A stretch of DNA of 11,537 bases from Methylotetracoccus sp. (lineage in GTDB: Bacteria; Pseudomonadota; Gammaproteobacteria; Methylococcales; Methylococcaceae): contig JALORT010000019.1 of assembly GCA_025458755.1 (NCBI GenBank), forward strand, positions 1 to 11,537, read 5' to 3'. Below the pieces are notes generated by a model that did no database searches, had not been told where the DNA came from, and was given only the letters and a program-made list of their open reading frames with translations. The first letter of the stretch is position 1. Every line of letters begins with the position of its first letter. The position numbers and the translations under genes were made by a program. Shown here one piece after another: positions 7,243 through 11,537 of this stretch.

Positions 7243-8573
7243 GAGCCGCGCCGCCGCGCCGCGTCGCCAGCCCGTTCGGGCTGTCGCTGCTGCTGCACGC
7301 GCTGCTGTTGGCGCTGTTTGCCGTCAACTTCGATGCGGCGAACGCGCCGTTGCCGCGCCGGCAAGCGGAGATCGTTCAGGCGAGGATCGTCGTTGAGAAA
7401 CGACCCCGAACGAACCAGAACGGCCCGCCGCTCTCTAAGCAGAACCAGGAGCGCATCACGACCGCGTCTGCGGAGCCGAACCGGCAGGAACCAAACGCTA
7501 CGCAGGACGTGCAGCGCTCGGCCGAACGACAGCGTCAGGCTGAGGCGGAACTGGCGCGTGCGGCGCGGCAGTCCGCCCTGGAGGAAGCGCAACGGAAATC
7601 GCGTGACGAGTCCATCCGTCGGCAAGCGCGGCTTGAGGCGGAACGGAAACAGCGTCAGCAGGCGGATGCACAACGAGCGGCCGAACTGGCGGCGGCGCAA
7701 CAAGCCCGAGTCCGGGCGGAACAGGAAGCGCGACTGGCTGCCGAGCGCCGTGCCGAACAGCGGCGCAAGACCGAGCAGACGAATGCCGAGAAGGCCGCGG
7801 CAGAGGCCAAGGCCGCCGCCGACAAGGGGGCGAAGCTGAGAGCGGAGGGAGAGGCCAAAGAAGCCAAACTGCGAGCGGAGGCTGACGCACGCAGGAAGGC
7901 CGACGCACGCGCCAGGGCGGAAAAAGCCGAGTCTGAAGCCCGCGCTAAAGCGGCAGCAGCCAGGGAAAAGGCGGCAGCAGAAAAATTGAGAGCCGAGGAA
8001 CTCGCCAAGGTCAGCGCCGAGAAAGCGACGAAAGCCAAAGCGGAGGCGGAAGCCAGGGCTGCCGCTGAAAAGGCGGCGAAGGCCAAAGCGGAAAGCGAAG
8101 CGAAGGCTCAGGCGCAAAGTCAAGCGGCGGCCGAAACAGAAGCCCGAGCCAAAGCCGAGAGAGAAGTCAAAGCCAAGGCGGAGGCCAAGCGTAAAGCAGA
8201 CCAGGAAAGACTGGCGCAGGCAGAGCGGGAGCAGGCACTGAAGGAACAACTCGACGCCGAGCAGCAGGAGGCGAAGCTCAGGCTGCAGTACGAAGATGCG
8301 GCCCGCCGCTGGCTCAGCAGCCGCATCGAACCCAAAGTCGAAGGCCGCTGGTTGCGGCCTTCTTCTGCGCAAAGCGGCATGACTTGTATAATTGCAATTC
8401 GAACCGCGCCGAACGGGCAAGTTATCGCCGCACAAGTGACGAAGAGCAGCGGGGACCCGGCGTTCGATCGTTCCGCCGAAGCGGCCGTGCGCAAAGCTTC
8501 ACCTTTGCCCATGCCGCCGGACCCCAAAGTTGCCGCGAAGTTTTTCTCCTTCAGCCTGAGATTTAAGCCCTGA
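7239..8573 (+). CDS. tolA: Cell envelope integrity protein TolA
   Basis: TolA is anchored in the inner membrane and reaches across the periplasm to TolB and Pal. The protein has 444 residues (E. coli 421). After a basic cytoplasmic tail, one membrane helix at about 13-30 includes Ser16 and His20, matching the SHLS-type helix face that contacts TolQR. From about residue 60 to 348 the chain is almost entirely Ala, Glu, Lys, Arg and Gln, with loose AEKA(A/T)KAKAE-type repeats, and should form a very long helix. A compact C-terminal TolA domain begins near 349 (DAARRWL) and ends with LRFKP, like the E. coli LDFKP end. It contains a single cysteine (about 383); the partner present in E. coli is Phe here. 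The start overlaps the tolR stop, and tolB follows one base after the TGA. Confidence 0.95.
   Translation: MRAAPPRRVASPFGLSLLLHALLLALFAVNFDAANAPLPRRQAEIVQARIVVEKRPRTNQNGPPLSKQNQERITTASAEPNRQEPNATQDVQRSAERQRQAEAELARAARQSALEEAQRKSRDESIRRQARLEAERKQRQQADAQRAAELAAAQQARVRAEQEARLAAERRAEQRRKTEQTNAEKAAAEAKAAADKGAKLRAEGEAKEAKLRAEADARRKADARARAEKAESEARAKAAAAREKAAAEKLRAEELAKVSAEKATKAKAEAEARAAAEKAAKAKAESEAKAQAQSQAAAETEARAKAEREVKAKAEAKRKADQERLAQAEREQALKEQLDAEQQEAKLRLQYEDAARRWLSSRIEPKVEGRWLRPSSAQSGMTCIIAIRTAPNGQVIAAQVTKSSGDPAFDRSAEAAVRKASPLPMPPDPKVAAKFFSFSLRFKP
8387..8392 (+). promoter_or_regulatory. Possible internal promoter (TATAAT) in tolA for tolB-pal-cpoB
   Basis: A perfect TATAAT lies in an AT-rich spot inside otherwise GC-rich coding sequence, and it forces codons ATA and ATT that look uncommon here. 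The 10-bp palindrome AATTGCAATT (8390-8399) overlaps it and the expected start site near 8400. The best -35 candidate, TTCTGC at 8363-8368 with an 18-bp spacer, is poor. E. coli has a separate promoter ahead of tolB. The leader to tolB would be about 175 nt. Confidence 0.35.
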
Positions 8574-8574
8574 A

Positions 8575-9882
8575 ATGAGCGTGTTCCCGCATTCCGCGCT
8601 GTTGATTCGGGCAGCGCTGCTACTGTGGTTGCTGAGCGGGTTCCGCAGCGCCAGTGCCGAACTGGTCGGCGAGATCAAGAAGGGCGTACTCGGCGCGATT
8701 CCGATTGCGGTCGTGCCTTTCGGCGGTGCCCAGCAGAGTGCCGAAAATATCGCCGAGATCATTGCCCGCGACTTGGAGCGGACCGGCCGGTTCCGACCCT
8801 TGCCTGCCAGCGAGATGCTGGACCAACCGACGCTGCCGAACCAGGTGCGTCTCCAGAGTTGGCAGGTCCTGGGCCAGGAATATCTTCTGATCGGCCGGAC
8901 TCAACCGGCCGGCGGCAGTCAATTCGTTGCGGAATTTTCGCTGTTCGATGTCGTCAGGGGCAGTTCCCTGCTCGACTTCCGGATTCCGTTCGGCGCCCGT
9001 GAACAACGGCGGACGGCGCACAGGATCGCGGACATGGTGTATCAGAAGATTCTCGGCGAAGCCGCGGGGCTGGCGGCTCCGGTCGCCTTCGTGACCATGA
9101 CCGGGCGACTACCCAAGGATAGGCGCTACGCTCTCCAGGTCGCCGACGCCGAGGGGCTCGAACCTGAAACGATACTGAGCTCCAAGGAACCGATCATGTC
9201 GCCGGCGTGGTCGCCCGACGGGAAACGAATCGCCTACGTCTCTTTTGAGAACAAGACTTCGGCGATCTTCGTTCAGACGCTGGCGGACGGATCCCGTGTC
9301 AAAGTCGCCGACAATCGCGGTATCAACGGCGCACCGGCCTGGTCCCCCGACGGAAGGCAATTGGCACTGACGCTGTCGAAGGACGGAGACCCCGACGTCT
9401 ACCTACTGGAAATTGCCTCGCGCTCGCTGCGGCGGCTGACCGACCACCGGGGCATCGATACCGAGCCGCATTGGTCACCCGATGGCCGTTCGATCGTCTT
9501 CACTTCCAATCGGGGCGGACGACCGCAGTTGTACCTGGTGTCTGCGGCGGGTGGCGAGGCGCAGCGGCTCACGTTCCAAGGCGACTACAATGCGCGCGGA
9601 GTCTTTTCTCCTGACGGCGCGTCGATCGCGATGGTCCACGGCGTCGGCGGTTCGTACCGGATCGCGTTGCTCGACTTAGCCAGCAGATCGGTGCGGGTGA
9701 TCAGCAGCGGACCTCTGGATGAATCCCCCGGCTTCTCGCCGGACGGGAAGAGAGTACTGTTTTCGGCGAGGAACGCCGGCGTTGCCCAGTTGATCGCCGT
9801 GCCCATCAATGGCGGACCGCCCGAGATTTTGAAAGTCGTCGGCAGCGAGGTGCGCCAGCCGGCCTGGTCGCCGAAGGATTAA
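8575..9882 (+). CDS. tolB: Tol-Pal system beta-propeller protein TolB
   Basis: TolB is a periplasmic protein that binds Pal through its propeller and TolA through its N-terminal part. It has 435 residues (E. coli 430). A Sec signal peptide covers residues 1-28, with hydrophobic core LIRAALLLWLLSG and a likely cleavage after ASA-28, giving a mature start ELVGEI. This resembles the TolA-contacting N-terminal segment of E. coli TolB. The N-terminal alpha/beta domain (about 30-165) contains IPIAVVPF. From about 195 a six-bladed propeller shows the repeated (W/F)SPDG turns: AWSPDGKR, AWSPDGRQ, HWSPDGRS, FSPDGAS, GFSPDGKR and a final AWSPKD that closes the ring. The ATG lies one base after the tolA stop and has no strong ribosome binding site, so it is probably coupled to tolA unless transcribed from an internal promoter. 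Confidence 0.97.
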   Translation: MSVFPHSALLIRAALLLWLLSGFRSASAELVGEIKKGVLGAIPIAVVPFGGAQQSAENIAEIIARDLERTGRFRPLPASEMLDQPTLPNQVRLQSWQVLGQEYLLIGRTQPAGGSQFVAEFSLFDVVRGSSLLDFRIPFGAREQRRTAHRIADMVYQKILGEAAGLAAPVAFVTMTGRLPKDRRYALQVADAEGLEPETILSSKEPIMSPAWSPDGKRIAYVSFENKTSAIFVQTLADGSRVKVADNRGINGAPAWSPDGRQLALTLSKDGDPDVYLLEIASRSLRRLTDHRGIDTEPHWSPDGRSIVFTSNRGGRPQLYLVSAAGGEAQRLTFQGDYNARGVFSPDGASIAMVHGVGGSYRIALLDLASRSVRVISSGPLDESPGFSPDGKRVLFSARNAGVAQLIAVPINGGPPEILKVVGSEVRQPAWSPKD

Positions 9883-9898
9883 TGGCGTTAAACCGATT

Positions 9899-9919
9899 CA
9901 CCCGAGGGTGTGTCAACCC
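9899..9919 (+). other. Two mutually exclusive small hairpins in the tolB-pal gap
   Basis: CACC-CGAG-GGTG (9899-9910) and GGGT-gtgtca-ACCC (9906-9919) share bases 9906-9910, so only one can form at a time. They sit just upstream of the pal ribosome binding site. Each stem is only 4-5 bp, so they may be fortuitous. Confidence 0.25.
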
Positions 9920-9923
9920 GTGT

Positions 9924-9929
9924 GAGGAA
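9924..9929 (+). promoter_or_regulatory. Ribosome binding site of pal
   Basis: GAGGAA, with six bases between its last A and the ATG at 9936. It is too close to the in-frame ATG at 9930 and therefore points to 9936 as the main start. Confidence 0.65.
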
Positions 9930-9935
9930 ATGGCA

Positions 9936-10493
9936 ATGAAGCGGATGACCGCGGTATTGATGGCGCTGATAATGGCATGGGTCGCCCAGGGCTGCAGTTC
10001 GACCGGTACCGGGAAAACAGCGGACAGCGCGGCCGCGACGGGACACGCCTATGGCCGTGCAGCAGATGAAGGTCCGGAAGTTGGGCGTTATGGCGGGAGA
10101 TCTTCTCGCGGGGCCGGGGTACCGGGAACTCGCGATCTGAACGACCCGTCCAGTCCACTGTCACGTCGCGTCATTTATTTCGACTATGACAGTTTCGACG
10201 TCATGCCGGACTATGTCTCCGTAGTCACGGCGCATGCCGGCTACCTCGCGGCGCATCCTTCTCGCGCCGTGACGCTGGAGGGTCATGCCGACGAGAGAGG
10301 TTCCTCGGAATACAACATTGCCCTGGGCGAACAGCGCGCGCGGGCGGTCGCGAAACTGATGACGCTGCAGGGCGTGTCCGACGACCAGATCCAGATCGTC
10401 AGCTACGGCGAGGAAAAGCCTGCGGCCGGAGGACACGATGAAGCGTCCTGGCAGCAGAATCGCCGCGTCGAAATTCATTATGCGGGTGAGTAA
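9936..10493 (+). CDS. pal: Peptidoglycan-associated outer-membrane lipoprotein Pal
   Basis: Pal is a lipoprotein anchored in the outer membrane that binds peptidoglycan and, alternatively, TolB. From ATG 9936 it has 185 residues (E. coli 173). The lipoprotein signal is MKRMTAVLMALIMAWVAQGC with lipidated Cys20; the lipobox has Gln at -2, which is unusual but permitted by the general lipoprotein pattern. A Gly/Ser/Ala-rich tether (about 21-75) leads to the OmpA-like domain starting RRVIYFDYDSFDV. The peptidoglycan-binding signature is GHADERGSSEYNIALGEQRA at 116-135, containing the usual Asp and Arg contacts, and the domain ends NRRVEIHY. Two in-frame upstream ATGs exist: 9930, too close to GAGGAA, and 9882, which overlaps the tolB stop as TAATG and would add 18 polar residues before the signal. 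cpoB follows after 3 bp. Confidence 0.94.
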   Translation: MKRMTAVLMALIMAWVAQGCSSTGTGKTADSAAATGHAYGRAADEGPEVGRYGGRSSRGAGVPGTRDLNDPSSPLSRRVIYFDYDSFDVMPDYVSVVTAHAGYLAAHPSRAVTLEGHADERGSSEYNIALGEQRARAVAKLMTLQGVSDDQIQIVSYGEEKPAAGGHDEASWQQNRRVEIHYAGE

Positions 10494-10496
10494 CAG

Positions 10497-11369
10497 ATGA
10501 GAGAGACTTTGTGCAGGCTGTCCGTTTCGCTGCTTCTGGCAGCCCCGACTGCGGCCGTGTTGGCCGCGCCGTATGACGACACCTACGATCAGGCGGCGGG
10601 TTACGGGGTGGAGACGCTCGAAAACCGCGTACAGCGGCTGGAAAAGAAGTTCTCCGGGCAGGCGATGGCCAAAATGGTCGGCGATGTGGAAAAACTACAG
10701 TCCGAGGTGCTGAAGCTGCGCGGCGAAGTGGAAAAGGCGCAGAACGAACTGGAACGCCTGAGGAAGCAGCATAAAGAGGATTATGGGAACGTGGATCAGC
10801 GCTTGCAACAAGTCATCACGAATCAATCGGTGATGCAGGCGCAACTGCAGGCCGCCGCGCCCCCTGCCCCGCCGGCACCGGCCGTTCCGGTTGAAGGCGG
10901 CGAGCAAGCGGCCGCACCGGTGACGGACAATGCGGCGCAAAGTCCGCTGCCGGCCGCGGCACCGGTGGAATCGGCACCGCCGCCGCCGCGCGAGGTCGCT
11001 TATCAAAAGGCCTTTACCACCTTGAAGGACGGCAAGTACAGCGACGCCATCAAGGAATTCAAGAGCTTCATGGCCGCCTATCCGAACGGGGAATTTTCTG
11101 ACAACGCTCAGTATTGGCTGGCGGAGGCTTATTACGTGACCAAGGACTACGGTGCGGCCCGTATAGCGTTCGAACAGGTGGTCAAAGCGTTCCCGCAAAG
11201 CGCGAAAGTCGCCGATGCGATGTTGAAGGTCGGATTCATCGATTACGATCGGGGTCAGTACGCGGAGGCTCGCACAGCTTTGGCCGATGTCGTAAAACGT
11301 TACCCTGGCTCGAGCGCGGCCAAACTGGCGGAAAAACGCCTCGAACGTATGCAGCAGGAAGGACGTTAG
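10497..11369 (+). CDS. cpoB: Tol-Pal associated periplasmic coordinator CpoB (YbgF)
   Basis: CpoB is a periplasmic protein that interacts with TolA and with the PBP1B/LpoB peptidoglycan synthase, coordinating wall synthesis with outer-membrane constriction in E. coli. It has 290 residues (E. coli 263). The signal peptide MRETLCRLSVSLLLAAPTAA continues to a likely cleavage near residue 23 (VLA-AP). Residues about 36-105 form a heptad-rich coiled coil for trimerisation, beginning ETLENRVQRLEKK. A Pro/Ala-rich linker (about 117-163) is longer than in E. coli and accounts for the extra length. The C-terminal TPR domain has three repeat units: YQKAFTTLKDGKYSDAIKEF, AQYWLAEAYYVTKDYGAARI and VGFIDYDRGQYAEARTALAD. 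The Shine-Dalgarno sequence GGTGAG (10485-10490) overlaps the end of pal, six bases before the ATG. It is the last gene of the run. Confidence 0.95.
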   Translation: MRETLCRLSVSLLLAAPTAAVLAAPYDDTYDQAAGYGVETLENRVQRLEKKFSGQAMAKMVGDVEKLQSEVLKLRGEVEKAQNELERLRKQHKEDYGNVDQRLQQVITNQSVMQAQLQAAAPPAPPAPAVPVEGGEQAAAPVTDNAAQSPLPAAAPVESAPPPPREVAYQKAFTTLKDGKYSDAIKEFKSFMAAYPNGEFSDNAQYWLAEAYYVTKDYGAARIAFEQVVKAFPQSAKVADAMLKVGFIDYDRGQYAEARTALADVVKRYPGSSAAKLAEKRLERMQQEGR

Positions 11370-11420
11370 CCCGCCGCGACGTCTCAACTGATCGGACACG
11401 GCGCGAACCCTCTGCGGCCC

Positions 11421-11468
11421 CGACGGCGCACGCGGCGCCGTTGAGTTGCGCACGGCGAATCGCCTTTT
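11421..11468 (+). terminator. Possible terminator region after cpoB
   Basis: CGACGGCGC (11421-11429) pairs with GCGCCGTTG (11435-11443), a 9-bp stem with one G-U pair and a 5-base loop, 52 bases after the cpoB stop. A second, short hairpin GGCG-AAT-CGCC (11454-11464) is directly followed by TTTT (11465-11468). Neither is a textbook terminator: the strong stem lacks a T-run and the T-run follows a 4-bp stem. Together they are the best candidate for the operon end. The rest of 11370-11537 is non-coding by eye and becomes pyrimidine-rich toward the window edge. Confidence 0.35.
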
Positions 11469-11537
11469 GGCTGGCAAACCGTTCTGCCTCAGCTTCCCCT
11501 GTTCAGTCTCTCCCCTACTTCTTCCCATCTGGTATCT

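Noticed and set aside
7800..8220. Possible tandem DNA repeat (minisatellite) within tolA
   Set aside because: The AEKA/KAKAE protein pattern repeats loosely, but the DNA copies are diverged and of irregular spacing; this is the normal TolA helical domain.
7155..8435. 426-residue open frame on the minus strand opposite tolA
   Set aside because: It is Leu/Arg/Phe-rich low-complexity sequence that mirrors the Ala/Lys/Glu codons of tolA, has no recognisable domain, and lies opposite a certain gene.
10695..11528. 277-residue minus-strand frame covering cpoB and the region after it
   Set aside because: Mostly opposite cpoB and Arg-rich without motifs; the non-overlapping part alone shows no coding signature.
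1..11537. Hidden mobile element, defence system or horizontally acquired island
   Set aside because: Gene order, strand and composition are continuous with a conserved housekeeping cluster; I saw no transposase, integrase, att-like repeat, CRISPR repeat or toxin-antitoxin pair.

Overview
The window is an ordinary, densely packed chromosomal housekeeping region of a GC-rich gammaproteobacterium. The order yebC-ruvC-ruvA-ruvB-ybgC-tolQ-tolR-tolA-tolB-pal-cpoB is a classic gammaproteobacterial arrangement. Every protein resembles its E. coli counterpart over its full length. A methylotrophic (Methylococcaceae-like) source is my impression from protein style, but the sequence does not prove it. 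All recognised genes are on the + strand. I see no mobile element, CRISPR array, tRNA or rRNA.

Left part (1-2678): the 3' end of a glutamyl-tRNA synthetase gene, then a complete cysS one base later, then a 212-residue protein that resembles the nitrobindin/THAP4 heme-binding beta-barrel family. A 128-bp gap (2679-2806) follows. It holds a strong imperfect hairpin, a perfect 12-bp palindrome and a plausible extended -10 promoter, so it probably separates the aminoacyl-tRNA synthetase group from the next operon.

Middle part (2807-5704): yebC (translation factor/regulator of the TACO1 family) and the complete Holliday-junction set ruvC, ruvA, ruvB. Start codons here are unusual: ruvC uses TTG, ruvA uses GTG overlapping the ruvC stop, and the following ybgC appears to use CTG overlapping the ruvB stop.

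Right part (5701-11369): ybgC and the trans-envelope Tol-Pal machine. TolQ and TolR form the proton-motive-force motor. TolA spans the periplasm with a long Ala/Lys/Glu/Arg helix. TolB is a periplasmic beta-propeller, Pal is the peptidoglycan-binding outer-membrane lipoprotein, and CpoB links the system to peptidoglycan synthesis during division. Genes overlap or nearly touch from ruvC to tolB, which implies co-transcription and translational coupling. An AT-rich spot with a perfect TATAAT lies in the 3' part of tolA and could be an internal promoter for tolB-pal-cpoB, matching the separate tolB promoter known in E. coli. The last 168 bases contain a stable hairpin and a short T-run that may end the operon, and no recognisable gene.

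I found no previously undescribed system. The points most worth checking are the CTG start of ybgC, the internal tolA promoter, the structured gap before yebC, and the nitrobindin-like protein.
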